The translations under genes were made by a program, and so were the position numbers. A stretch of 64,000 nucleotides of DNA from Anaerovibrio lipolyticus DSM 3074 (GTDB lineage: Bacteria > Bacillota > Negativicutes > Selenomonadales > Selenomonadaceae), in contig NZ_FQYW01000007.1 of the NCBI RefSeq assembly GCF_900141865.1, positions 62,001 to 126,000 of the forward strand, given 5' to 3'. The notes beneath the pieces were generated by a model that was not told where the DNA came from, did not search any database, and saw nothing but the letters and a program-made list of their open reading frames with translations. Shown here in pieces: positions 50,928-58,715 of the stretch. Every line of letters starts with the position of its first letter. Position 1 is the stretch's first letter.

Positions 50928-50956
50928 TTGACTGTATATAAAAAATTATATACAAT
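50928..50956 (+). promoter_or_regulatory. Promoter of the 51.0-55.1 kb operon with a 20-bp palindrome
   Basis: TTGACT (50928-50933), 17-base spacer, TACAAT (50951-50956). GTATATAA (50934-50941) and TTATATAC (50946-50953) form a perfect palindrome filling the spacer and overlapping the -10 box. It is a good operator candidate for the YheO-type regulator encoded in the operon. Confidence 0.7.
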
Positions 50957-51001
50957 GATGGCAAATAAAAAATTGTAAGTTTTCATTTAGGAGGGCTGAA
51001 C

Positions 51002-52111
51002 ATGTTGTATAGAGATTTAGATACTCCCGCTTTGTTAATTGACAGGGAAAGACTGGAGAAAAATTTAGTGTATATGCAGTCCTATGCTGATAAAAATAAG
51101 GTTAATTTACGGCCTCATACAAAAACACACAAAATGCCGGAAATTGCCAAGATGCAGTTGAAAGCTGGTGCCTGTGGAATAGCGGTAGCCAAGGTAGGCG
51201 AGGCGGAGTGTATGGCTCAGCATGGCATAAAGGATATTTTTATAGCCAATGAGATTGTGGGAAAAATTAAATTGGAGAGAATTGCCAAGCTGGCCCAAAA
51301 GGGTGTTGAAATTTCCTTTGGTGTTGATTCTGTGTGCCACATAACGGCAGCTGAAGAAGTATTTTCTGCTTTCAAGGTTTCAGTTCCGGTACTTATTGAA
51401 ATTGAAATAGGGGAAAATCGTTCGGGAATTGTGGAAGAAAAGGATTTTATTAATCTGTTGGAAGCACTAAAAAAATGCGAATTTGTCCAATTTGGCGGAA
51501 TCTTTTCCCATGATGGTAACAGTTATGGTGCCGATAACATTGACAAGCTGCATGAAATAGCCAGATATTCTCAGGAACGGACATTGGCTTTTGTCAATTT
51601 GGCGAAAGCTCATGGAATGAATTGTGGGATTGTCAGCTATGGCGCTACACCTACTTTTATGAATGAAGTGGAAATTTTGGATGGCATCACTGAGCTAAGA
51701 CCTGGTACTTATGCCTTAATGGACGCCTCCCAAGGGAATGCCGTAGGTACACTTGACAAATGTGCAGCCACTGTCCTGGCAACAGTTATGAGTAAACCTA
51801 CCAGTGAACGGACTATTTTGGATGTAGGTGCCAAAGGATTGACCATGCAGCGTAGAACAGTTGGTATTTGTACTACACCGGGCTTGGGGACTATTTACGA
51901 ATATCCGGAGATACACATTGATAAGGTTTTTGATGAACACGCAATCGTAAACAGCCAGAGCTTTCACAACAAGGTGGAAATTGGCGACAAGGTACGGATA
52001 ATACCGGTTCATATATGCCCTGTATGTAATCTTTATGAAAAAGCATATCTTATTTCCGGGGATAAGGTGGTAAAGGAAATTGAAATTGCCTGTCGCGGAA
52101 AAATTGTGTAG
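51002..52111 (+). CDS. D-threonine aldolase / D-serine dehydratase-like PLP enzyme
   Basis: A 369-residue alanine-racemase-fold (type III) PLP enzyme. It starts YRDLDTPALLIDRERLEKNL, and the PLP lysine lies in RPHTKTHKMPEIA. Later blocks include GVDSVCHITAAEE, ELRPGTYALMDA and the metal-binding HICPVCN near the C-terminus (His and Cys ligands as in eukaryotic-type D-serine dehydratase). Members cleave D-threonine to glycine and acetaldehyde, or dehydrate D-serine or D-threo-3-hydroxyaspartate. Which reaction applies is not readable. AGGAGG lies 8 bases before the ATG. It is the first gene of a five-gene plus-strand operon. Confidence 0.87.
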   Translation: MLYRDLDTPALLIDRERLEKNLVYMQSYADKNKVNLRPHTKTHKMPEIAKMQLKAGACGIAVAKVGEAECMAQHGIKDIFIANEIVGKIKLERIAKLAQKGVEISFGVDSVCHITAAEEVFSAFKVSVPVLIEIEIGENRSGIVEEKDFINLLEALKKCEFVQFGGIFSHDGNSYGADNIDKLHEIARYSQERTLAFVNLAKAHGMNCGIVSYGATPTFMNEVEILDGITELRPGTYALMDASQGNAVGTLDKCAATVLATVMSKPTSERTILDVGAKGLTMQRRTVGICTTPGLGTIYEYPEIHIDKVFDEHAIVNSQSFHNKVEIGDKVRIIPVHICPVCNLYEKAYLISGDKVVKEIEIACRGKIV

Positions 52112-52154
52112 AGGCAATTGAGTTAAAGTAAAAGGGAAAAGGAGGACGTGAAGG

Positions 52155-52973
52155 GTGAAGATATTACAGGCGCAAATGATGGTATCACCGAGTAAAGATG
52201 AGGCAATTAAGACACTGGAAGCAGCTTGTAAGCAGGCTGTTAAGGTGGGGGCAGATTTCTTGTCCTTGCCGGAAATGTTCTGCTGTCCCTATGAAACGGC
52301 TAATTTTCCTCTTTATGCCGAGGCGGAAGGAGAAAATGTCTGGAGTAAATGTGCTGCCCTGGCAAAAAAATACAGTATTTACATATCCGCTGGGTCGGTA
52401 CCGGAGCAGGGAGAAGCTGGTGAGGTTTATAATACGGCTTATGTCTTTGACCGTCAGGGAAGGCAAATCGCCAAGCACCGCAAAATGCATCTCTTTGACA
52501 TAGATGTTCAAGGAGGGCAGTCCTTTAAGGAGTCGGATACTTTGACTGCCGGCCGCGATATCACTGTATTTGATACAGAATTTGGAGCTATAGGACTATG
52601 TATATGCTATGATTTCCGGTTTCCTGAATTAGCCCGTTTGATGGTGTTAAAAGGTGCAAAGGTGGTTTTTGTACCGGCAGCCTTTAATATGACTACCGGG
52701 CCTGCCCATTGGGAGCTGATGTTCCGCGCCCAGGCCATGTTTAATCAATGCTTTGCCATTGGGACTGCCCCAGCCCAGGATTTAAATGCCACCTATCATT
52801 CCTGGGGGCACAGCATTGCCGTTGGCCCTTGGGGAAATGTAATAGCCCAAATGGATGAAAAAGAGGGCTATCAGCTAATAGAGTTGGATTTATCTGAAAC
52901 AGAGGCTATCAGGCAGCAGCTGCCATTAATTAAGCATCGGCGGACTGACCTTTATGCTTTGGAGGTGAAATAG
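52155..52973 (+). CDS. Carbon-nitrogen hydrolase (omega-amidase-like)
   Basis: A 272-residue nitrilase-superfamily enzyme with the Glu-Lys-Cys triad: Glu in LPEMFCCPYE, Lys in HRKMHLFDID and Cys in LCICYDFRFPELAR. The layout and sequence (FKESDTLTAGRDITVFDTEFG, AQAMFNQCFAIGTAPA) are closest to Nit2/YafV omega-amidases that hydrolyse 2-oxoglutaramate or 2-oxosuccinamate. The start is a GTG about 9 bases after GGAGG. The position between a D-amino-acid PLP enzyme and RidA suggests clearing an amide or keto-acid intermediate. Confidence 0.88.
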   Translation: MKILQAQMMVSPSKDEAIKTLEAACKQAVKVGADFLSLPEMFCCPYETANFPLYAEAEGENVWSKCAALAKKYSIYISAGSVPEQGEAGEVYNTAYVFDRQGRQIAKHRKMHLFDIDVQGGQSFKESDTLTAGRDITVFDTEFGAIGLCICYDFRFPELARLMVLKGAKVVFVPAAFNMTTGPAHWELMFRAQAMFNQCFAIGTAPAQDLNATYHSWGHSIAVGPWGNVIAQMDEKEGYQLIELDLSETEAIRQQLPLIKHRRTDLYALEVK

Positions 52974-52974
52974 G

Positions 52975-53361
52975 ATGAAAAGTATTACTATTGATTCCAA
53001 GCTGGAAAACAAGGGGCACTATGTGCCTGGCGTTATTTCTAACGGCATGCTGTATATATCGGGGCAGCTCCCTGTACATCACGAAACAGGGGCGCCATTA
53101 GCTGATAATATAACCCAGCAGACCCTTGATGCACTTCATAATGTTGAATTAGTGCTGAATGCCGCTGGGCTTAAAAAAGAAAATGTAATAATGTGTCATG
53201 TGTATATTCCCAATGTTGAGTATTGGGATGAGGTAAATGCTGCCTATGCCAAATTCTTTGGGACCCACAAGCCAGCCAGAGTAGTGGTGCCCAGCAGGGA
53301 ATTGCATGGCGGTGCCTTGGTGGAAATTGAAGCGATGGCTGAAATTCCAAAGCTTAAGTAA
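52975..53361 (+). CDS. RidA family enamine/imine deaminase
   Basis: A 128-residue RidA/YjgF protein. It contains GVISNGMLYISGQLP, NVELVLNAAGLKKENVIMCHVYI and PARVVVPSRELHGGALVEIEAMAEIPK, including the active-site Arg in PARVVV and the conserved Glu near the end. It hydrolyses reactive 2-aminoacrylate-type enamines released by PLP dehydratases, which fits the adjacent dehydratase/aldolase and threonine-synthase-like genes. The ATG follows the preceding stop by one base, with GAGGTG in the end of that gene, so translation is coupled. Confidence 0.93.
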   Translation: MKSITIDSKLENKGHYVPGVISNGMLYISGQLPVHHETGAPLADNITQQTLDALHNVELVLNAAGLKKENVIMCHVYIPNVEYWDEVNAAYAKFFGTHKPARVVVPSRELHGGALVEIEAMAEIPKLK

Positions 53362-53375
53362 AATGGGGGATAATA

Positions 53376-53999
53376 GTGAATCCAAAATTAAAGGCCTATA
53401 TTCCAATGGCGGATATGTTGGCAGAAACATTTGGGGATGAGTGTGAAGTAGTGCTCCGCGATATTGCAGATCCGGAGCATAGTGTAGTGTACGTGGCCAA
53501 CGGAACAGTAACAGGCAGAAAAATAGGTCAGGGCTTTGAACACTTTGTAAAAACTGCAATCACTCAAGGTGTTGAGATGGATTATGTTGCAAATGATTTT
53601 TTCCAAAAGAACGGAAAGCTAATTCGTACGTCTTCTTCTTTAATACGAGATGATGCTGGCAAGCTGATAGGGGCCCTTTGTATAAACCTGGATATGACCC
53701 ATATTCAGAAGCAGGCAGCCTATCTGCAGAATTTCTTGCCGAAGCCTAAGCCTATGACAACCCATAGTGACGGAAAGGGAAAACGGGTGGAGGAAATGGT
53801 GCTGGCCTTGGTAGATAATATTTTGGCCGGCTGTGATGTGACTGCCCTTAGTCGGGAGGAGCGAATAGAAAAAATCCGCTTTATGGATTCCAGGGGAATT
53901 TTTCAGTTAAAAGGTAGTATTGACCAAGTAGCTGAACGCTTAGGTATTAATAGAGTCACTGTATATAGCTATTTGGATGAGGTTCGTGGGAAAAGATAA
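53376..53999 (+). CDS. YheO/DauR-type PAS-HTH transcriptional regulator
   Basis: A 207-residue protein with an N-terminal YheO-like PAS domain (about 5-115, with ECEVVLRDIADPEHSVVYVANG and GKLIGALCINLDMTHIQ) and a C-terminal helix-turn-helix (IDQVAERLGINRVTVYSYLDEVRGKR). DauR, a family member, controls D-arginine catabolism, which matches the D-amino-acid flavour of this operon. GTG start after GGGGG. It may bind the GTATATAA/TTATATAC palindrome at the operon promoter. Confidence 0.88.
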   Translation: MNPKLKAYIPMADMLAETFGDECEVVLRDIADPEHSVVYVANGTVTGRKIGQGFEHFVKTAITQGVEMDYVANDFFQKNGKLIRTSSSLIRDDAGKLIGALCINLDMTHIQKQAAYLQNFLPKPKPMTTHSDGKGKRVEEMVLALVDNILAGCDVTALSREERIEKIRFMDSRGIFQLKGSIDQVAERLGINRVTVYSYLDEVRGKR

Positions 54000-54035
54000 A
54001 GACAGATTAGTTTATTTTGAAAGGAGCAGAGACAA

Positions 54036-55133
54036 ATGAAGTATGTTTGCGGGAAATGCGGTCATAGTGAGGATGTTACCACCAAAAAAATGAAATGTGA
54101 CTGCGGCGGTTTGTGGAAGCTGGATTATCAGCCACCAAGATTTGATTTGTCACAGGTGGATAAAAATACCTGGAGCTTGTTTCGGTACAGAAAATTTATG
54201 GCATTGACCGATGATACCTGGGAAAAAGTCACCTTGGGTGAAGGCATGACCCCAATTATTCCTTTTGATGAGCATACCTATTTCAAAATGGATTATTTCA
54301 TGCCTACCCTATCCTTTAAGGACAGAGGAGCGGCGGTTCTGGTGGCATTTTTAAAATCCCAGGGCGTAGACAAGGTGGTTCAGGACAGCAGCGGCAATGC
54401 TGGAAACAGTGTGGCAGCCTATTGTGGACGGGTCGGTATTGATTGCGAGATTTTCGTTCCGGAGGGAACCTCTGACAAGAAAATAAATATGATTGAAGCT
54501 CACGGGGCAAAGGCTACAGTGGTACCTGGAAATCGGGATCACTGTGCTGATGTTTGTCGGGCCAAGGTGGAGCAGGAGGGTGTATGCTACGCCAACCATG
54601 TATATAACCCGTTTTTCTATGAGGGTACAAAAACATATATTTATGAGACCTATGAGCAGCTGGGGAAAATACCGGGACATATCTTTGTTCCTCTTGGAAA
54701 TGGAACCCTGTTTATTGGTATCATGAAGGGGTTGGAGGAGCTTTTGGTCAGTGGAGCCATAGAAAAGATGCCTCAGGTGGTTATAGTGCAAAGCGAAGTA
54801 TGCCAGCCTTTTGTAAAAGCCATGGAGAAAAAGCTGTCTGATGTGGAAATTGAACCAGTGGAAAGAACTCTGGCAGAGGGTATTGCCATTGGTGTCCCTA
54901 TGCGTAGCGAGGAAATCCTGGAGTATATCTATAAGTACGATGTACAGGGTATAACCATTCCGGAGGACAGAATTTTGCCAGCCAGAGGGAAAATCGCCAG
55001 ACAGGGTATTTATTGCGAGCATACCACCGCTGCTGTTTATGCGGGATATGAGCATTATTGTGAAAAATATGGAAAGCCACAGGAGGCATTGCTGTCCATG
55101 TGCGGGGCAGGTTTAAAATCGGATCATAGTTGA
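54036..55133 (+). CDS. Threonine-synthase-like PLP enzyme
   Basis: A 365-residue fold-type II PLP enzyme. A short zinc-ribbon-like N-terminus (YVCGKCGHSED...MKCDCGG) precedes the catalytic body: PLP lysine in PTLSFKDRGAAVL, SSGNAGNSVAAYC binding the substrate carboxylate, GNGTLFIGIMKG binding the cofactor phosphate, and LLSMCGAGLK at the end. It is shorter and more divergent than housekeeping threonine synthase. In this operon it is more likely a lyase or dehydratase acting on a hydroxy-amino acid or O-phospho analogue. AAAGGAG lies 9 bases before the ATG. Confidence 0.87.
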   Translation: MKYVCGKCGHSEDVTTKKMKCDCGGLWKLDYQPPRFDLSQVDKNTWSLFRYRKFMALTDDTWEKVTLGEGMTPIIPFDEHTYFKMDYFMPTLSFKDRGAAVLVAFLKSQGVDKVVQDSSGNAGNSVAAYCGRVGIDCEIFVPEGTSDKKINMIEAHGAKATVVPGNRDHCADVCRAKVEQEGVCYANHVYNPFFYEGTKTYIYETYEQLGKIPGHIFVPLGNGTLFIGIMKGLEELLVSGAIEKMPQVVIVQSEVCQPFVKAMEKKLSDVEIEPVERTLAEGIAIGVPMRSEEILEYIYKYDVQGITIPEDRILPARGKIARQGIYCEHTTAAVYAGYEHYCEKYGKPQEALLSMCGAGLKSDHS

Positions 55134-55168
55134 ATTTTAATAAGGAAAAGTAATATAGAGTGAAAAAT

Positions 55169-55215
55169 AGCCATAAATGCAGCTGTAAATATTGCAGCTA
55201 CGTTTATGGCTTTTT
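55169..55215 (+). terminator. Operon terminator
   Basis: AGCCATAAA (55169-55177) pairs with TTTATGGCT (55203-55211), extended by an inner GCAGCT/AGCTGC-type helix, then TTTTT. Confidence 0.88.
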
Positions 55216-55241
55216 GTGTCAAGAGCATATATCCCACCTAG

Positions 55242-55412
55242 AATGGTGAAGAACTATTCCTGCACGATAGATGTTTTACCTGGAATACGGAAATATTGGC
55301 CTGGGGGGCAGATTTGGAGCCACGACAGGAAGGAAGCCATAATATAATGTATGCCCAGTATTATGGGTGGAAAACGGTTATGACAGACGGAGAGGACAGG
55401 CGTAAGCCGTAA
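55242..55412 (+). pseudogene. Possible 3' remnant of a lost gene
   Basis: A 56-codon open frame without a start codon runs from just after a TAG at 55239-55241 to TAA at 55410-55412. It reads ...EELFLHDRCFTWNTEILAWG and later NIMYAQYYGWKTVMTDGEDR, a protein-like composition with four Trp. No ribosome site precedes it, and the flanks are terminators. The rest of the 55134-55521 gap is otherwise empty. It could also be chance. Confidence 0.35.
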
Positions 55413-55458
55413 ATTTCTCCTGTACAGAATAAGAATAGAAAATTAATCAGACAAATTT

Positions 55459-55500
55459 AAAAACTGTGGACACCCCACAAAGGGAACATCCACAGTTTTT
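55459..55500. terminator. Bidirectional terminator
   Basis: AAAAACTGTGGA pairs with TCCACAGTTTTT (55459-55470 with 55489-55500); serves the minus-strand Lrp gene. Confidence 0.88.
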
Positions 55501-55521
55501 GTTTGCGGTTTTATTAAGCTG

Positions 55522-55968
55522 TCACTCAAGCACAACGGATGGTCTGTCAACAATGGAGGACAGCACCACGATGGTCTGAGTCTTGGCAACTCCGGCCTGC
55601 TCCTTTATGCGTGTCAGGAGATTTTCCAGTGTTTGGGTATTATGGGTTACAACCTTCAGGCAATAGTCAAAGTCACCGGTAATGTAGAAGCACTCTTTGA
55701 TATCAGCCTCATTGAGGACGAAATTCTTGAAATCATCAGCCTTGGAAGGATTATCAAATCCCAAATTAACCAATGCAGTAAGGTTCTTATCCATCAATTC
55801 CGGATTGAGGATAGCAGTGTACTGCTTAATGACCCCGGAGGCTTCCAGCTTTTTCAGACGTTCACTGATAGCAGGCATGGAAAGAGAAATTTCAGAGCTC
55901 AGAACGGAAATCGTAACGCGGGCGTTTTCCTGTAAACGCTTTAAAATTTGCTTATCAATTTTGTCCAT
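55522..55968 (-). CDS. Lrp/AsnC family transcriptional regulator
   Basis: A 148-residue protein: N-terminal helix-turn-helix (MDKIDKQILKRLQENARVTISVLSSEISLSMPAISERLKKLEASGVI in the family pattern), hinge and C-terminal ligand-binding RAM domain (FYITGDFDYCLKVVTHNTQTLENLL, TIVVLSSIVDRPSVVLE). The ATG at 55968 is 9 bases after GGTGG; a TTG two codons upstream is an alternative. It lies between the D-amino-acid-type operon and the bioY operon and might respond to an amino acid. Its targets are unknown. Confidence 0.93.
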   Translation of the reverse strand: MDKIDKQILKRLQENARVTISVLSSEISLSMPAISERLKKLEASGVIKQYTAILNPELMDKNLTALVNLGFDNPSKADDFKNFVLNEADIKECFYITGDFDYCLKVVTHNTQTLENLLTRIKEQAGVAKTQTIVVLSSIVDRPSVVLE

Positions 55969-56144
55969 TTTCAATCACCACCATTTCGCTGTTATTATAA
56001 AGCATTCAAGGAAAAATGTAAATTAAAATCTTAGATTTTGGCTAAAAATATAATTAAAAAAAAGAAATTTGTTAAACAATTTCGATATTTGGTAAATGGT
56101 AGATACAGGAAACCAAAATAAATTAATTTTTTAGTTAACCAGCA

Positions 56145-56197
56145 CGTCAACCAATAGTAAACTTTAGGTTGACGAAAGGGCGACGAAGGGGTATACT
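56145..56197 (+). promoter_or_regulatory. bioY-operon promoter with overlapping BirA operator
   Basis: CGTCAACC (56145-56152) and GGTTGACG (56167-56174) form a perfect dyad with a 14-base spacer. TTGACG (56169-56174) is the -35 box and TATACT (56192-56197) the -10 box at 17 bases. Spacer length and the overlap with -35 are the same as at bioB. An extra half-site, AGTTAACC, lies just upstream (about 56133-56140). Confidence 0.9.
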
Positions 56198-56243
56198 TGG
56201 AGGCAGAGTTAAACTTACAGAGCAAGAAAGGCAAGTGTTTACA

Positions 56244-56804
56244 ATGAGTCAGAGTGTGGCAGTTCAGCAAAATGTTTCCGTTAAGGATTTGGCCAAAATG
56301 GCCATGTGCCTTGCAGTCATCAGTGTTTCGGCATATATTGCTTTTCCACTTCCCTTTACGCCGGCCATGGTGGTTGCATCCACAGCAGCTATGTGCTTTA
56401 CAGCCTTCATTTTGACACCAAAGCAGACCTTTATGACTTTGGTTGCCTACCTTATTTTAGGTGGGGTTGCAGGCTTGCCTATCTTGCCTGGAGGTACTGG
56501 TGGCTTGGGGCGTCTCTTTGGCCCTACTGGTGGCTTTTATTTTGCCTTTGTGGTGGCATATACCATGGTGTCATATTTTAAGGGTAATGTGGTCAGTCTT
56601 AAAAGGTATAGTTTGATAAGTATTATCATTAGTTTGCCAATTACCTATATTGGTGGACTGATTTCTATGATGTTAGTCCTAAATATTGGTTTGGAGGCTG
56701 CAATTGTACAGGCGGTACTTCCATTTATCCCAGGAGATGTAGTAAAATGTATCTTAGGGGCGTTCATTGGCGTCAGAGTAAATAGAGCTCTGGGGAGTGA
56801 ATAA
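56244..56804 (+). CDS. bioY: Biotin transporter BioY
   Basis: A 186-residue membrane S-component with six hydrophobic segments and the BioY signatures: AYIAFPLPFTPAMVVASTAAM, TLVAYLILGGVAGLPILPGGTGGLGRLFGPTGGF (in two blocks) and LPFIPGDVVKCILGAFIGVRV. It captures biotin, with or without the shared ECF module. The ATG at 56244 is used; a GTG three codons earlier is a possible start. The BirA operator upstream confirms the vitamin. It is the first gene of a four-gene operon. Confidence 0.94.
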   Translation: MSQSVAVQQNVSVKDLAKMAMCLAVISVSAYIAFPLPFTPAMVVASTAAMCFTAFILTPKQTFMTLVAYLILGGVAGLPILPGGTGGLGRLFGPTGGFYFAFVVAYTMVSYFKGNVVSLKRYSLISIIISLPITYIGGLISMMLVLNIGLEAAIVQAVLPFIPGDVVKCILGAFIGVRVNRALGSE

Positions 56805-56811
56805 TTTCGAG

Positions 56812-58137
56812 ATGAAAAATTACTATGAGCTGCTTGTTCAGCAGTGCGGTGTTAAGGCGGATAAATTAATGCTGGACTGCGATGGTGAGAGTTTTACCTA
56901 CGGTTCCCTGTTGGAGCTGGTGGACAGACTGGCTATCAGTGCGTCTGAAAAGGGAATCACATCCTACAAACCTATATTGATAATAGCTGAAGGTCCTGTC
57001 TATCAAGTCGGGGCTTTTTTGGCGTTGGAGAAGCTGGGGGCTGTCCCCATTTTAATGCATCAGGATTGTACCTCTGATGTGGTGGAAACCATTATGCAGG
57101 AGAACAATATTTATGGTATGTGGCAGGTTGGTGCCATGCAAAATAATTTCCTGCTTCTGGATGAGGCGGTGGCGGATCATTATCCGTGGGAGGTAATGGG
57201 GGCTCTTACTTCTGGCAGTACCGGTGTGCCAAAGGTTTTATATCGTAGCTTTGAAAGCTGGGCGGATTTCTTTCAGGAGCAGAACAGAGTGTTTTGTGTG
57301 GATGCAGACACTGTTATGTTCCTCCATGGAAGCATGAGTTTTACTGGAAATCTTAATATGTTTATGTCAGTGCTGGCCGCGGGAGGTTCTGTGATTACCT
57401 GCCGACGTATAAGCGGCAATTACTGGAATATGCTGATTATGCGCAATTATGCCACCCATATTTATATGGTGCCCGCCAAGCTACAGATTTTGGGCCGTGC
57501 TGCCATGGCAGAGAATCCTTATGTTCGACAGATTATTGCCGGTTCACAGCTCATTAGTCTAAAAGCACAGCAGTTCCTTCGTAAAACCTTTACCAGAGCG
57601 GATATAATCCTGTATTATGGGACTTCAGAGCTTAATTATATTTCCTACAAGCACTTAAAGCTGGATGATACGGATTCCAGAAATCTTGGCAAACCCTTCG
57701 ACGGCGTAAAGGTGAAGTCTGTGAATGGTGATTTATATGTGGACACCAGATATCATGTTAGCGGCGTGAAGATTCCATATTGCTGTGGTGACACGGGTTA
57801 CATTAATGATGATGGTGAAATCATATTTAATGGCCGCAAGACGGACTGGATAAATAAGGGTGGCTATAAAATCAGTTGCCTGAAGCTGGAACAGCAAATA
57901 CGCAATATGGACTGCGTCAAGGACGTGGCGGTGATGCCCTTTGATGATGCAACCAGAGGTCAGGACATAGCGGCCTTTGTGGTGACAGACGGCCATACGG
58001 ATTCCAAAAAATTCCGTCATGACGTGGGAGAATATGTGGATGAACGGGAGCGTCCAAAGAAGCTGATATTTTTAGAGATGCTGCCGTTAAATGATAGAGG
58101 CAAGATAAACAAGGAAGCCTTGAGGGAGTTATTATGA
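56812..58137 (+). CDS. Acyl-CoA-ligase-like ANL superfamily protein (YhfT-like)
   Basis: About 441 residues, from the ATG at 56812; a GTG at 56797 overlapping the bioY stop is equally possible. It has the adenylate-forming core: the phosphate-binding loop ALTSGSTGVPKVLYR (about 137-151), YYGTSELNYIS, YINDDGEIIFNGRKTDWINKGGYKIS (hinge and A8 region) and the catalytic C-terminal Lys in NDRGKINKEALREL. Shorter than typical 500-residue ligases. In Bacillus the BirA-controlled yhfUTS operon pairs BioY with such a ligase and a thiolase. The likely substrate is a dicarboxylic or fatty acid activated towards pimeloyl-type precursors, which is inference. Confidence 0.85.
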   Translation: MKNYYELLVQQCGVKADKLMLDCDGESFTYGSLLELVDRLAISASEKGITSYKPILIIAEGPVYQVGAFLALEKLGAVPILMHQDCTSDVVETIMQENNIYGMWQVGAMQNNFLLLDEAVADHYPWEVMGALTSGSTGVPKVLYRSFESWADFFQEQNRVFCVDADTVMFLHGSMSFTGNLNMFMSVLAAGGSVITCRRISGNYWNMLIMRNYATHIYMVPAKLQILGRAAMAENPYVRQIIAGSQLISLKAQQFLRKTFTRADIILYYGTSELNYISYKHLKLDDTDSRNLGKPFDGVKVKSVNGDLYVDTRYHVSGVKIPYCCGDTGYINDDGEIIFNGRKTDWINKGGYKISCLKLEQQIRNMDCVKDVAVMPFDDATRGQDIAAFVVTDGHTDSKKFRHDVGEYVDERERPKKLIFLEMLPLNDRGKINKEALRELL

Positions 58138-58694
58138 ATAGAGAATTAGCTGTAATTGCAGGTCGCCTTAGAGGCGGCGATTATGATGGTGTGATGATTA
58201 TCAAGAATTTGTGGCAGAAGGAAAGCGAGGAGTCCTATAAAGGGGATACCTACGAGCCGGAGATGCTGAAATCCACCAAGAGAATGCTTCTCTGTCAGGC
58301 CCGTTCCGGCTTGGAAAGCCTGACTACCACCATGCTGCTGACACCAAAGGAGGCTGCTGCCAAGGCAGAGCTTATTGCCCCTGAACTCACCGGTGACAAT
58401 GCAGTGGATACCGAGGGCTGCTGGCATGTATTCACCCGTCAGGAGACTTTGGATTTTGTAATTGCTGTTGGAGATACCAACCAGATTCATCGTACGGAGA
58501 TTCCTGTGGTGCCTGGTATATTTATCATGGAAAGAATTTTGGAGACTCTGCCAAAGAATGTGGTAAAGTTTGAGGTTTCCTATAGAAACGCTGTTTTTGC
58601 CGGAGAGCCTTTGTGGTTGGATATAGAAGGCAATAAAGTGGTTTTAAGGGGTAACGGCAAGGAATATATTAACGGTACCTTCGAAGTGGAGTAA
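58134..58694 (+). CDS. MaoC-like hot-dog protein (putative enoyl-CoA hydratase or thioesterase)
   Basis: A 186-residue protein. The N-terminal 90 residues are unrecognised. The C-terminal part shows the MaoC hydratase pattern: FTRQETLDFVIAVGDTNQIH, VVPGIFIMERILETLP and FRNAVFAGEPLWL-like (YRNAVFAGEPLWLDIEGNKV). The Asp and His of GDTNQIH are the usual catalytic pair. The ATG overlaps the ligase stop (ATGA), so they are translationally coupled. It would hydrate or dehydrate a CoA-bound intermediate between the ligase and the thiolase. I know of no MaoC member in the Bacillus yhfUTS operon. Confidence 0.7.
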   Translation: MNRELAVIAGRLRGGDYDGVMIIKNLWQKESEESYKGDTYEPEMLKSTKRMLLCQARSGLESLTTTMLLTPKEAAAKAELIAPELTGDNAVDTEGCWHVFTRQETLDFVIAVGDTNQIHRTEIPVVPGIFIMERILETLPKNVVKFEVSYRNAVFAGEPLWLDIEGNKVVLRGNGKEYINGTFEVE

Positions 58695-58715
58695 GGTTGA
58701 CTGAGGGGTCATCTC

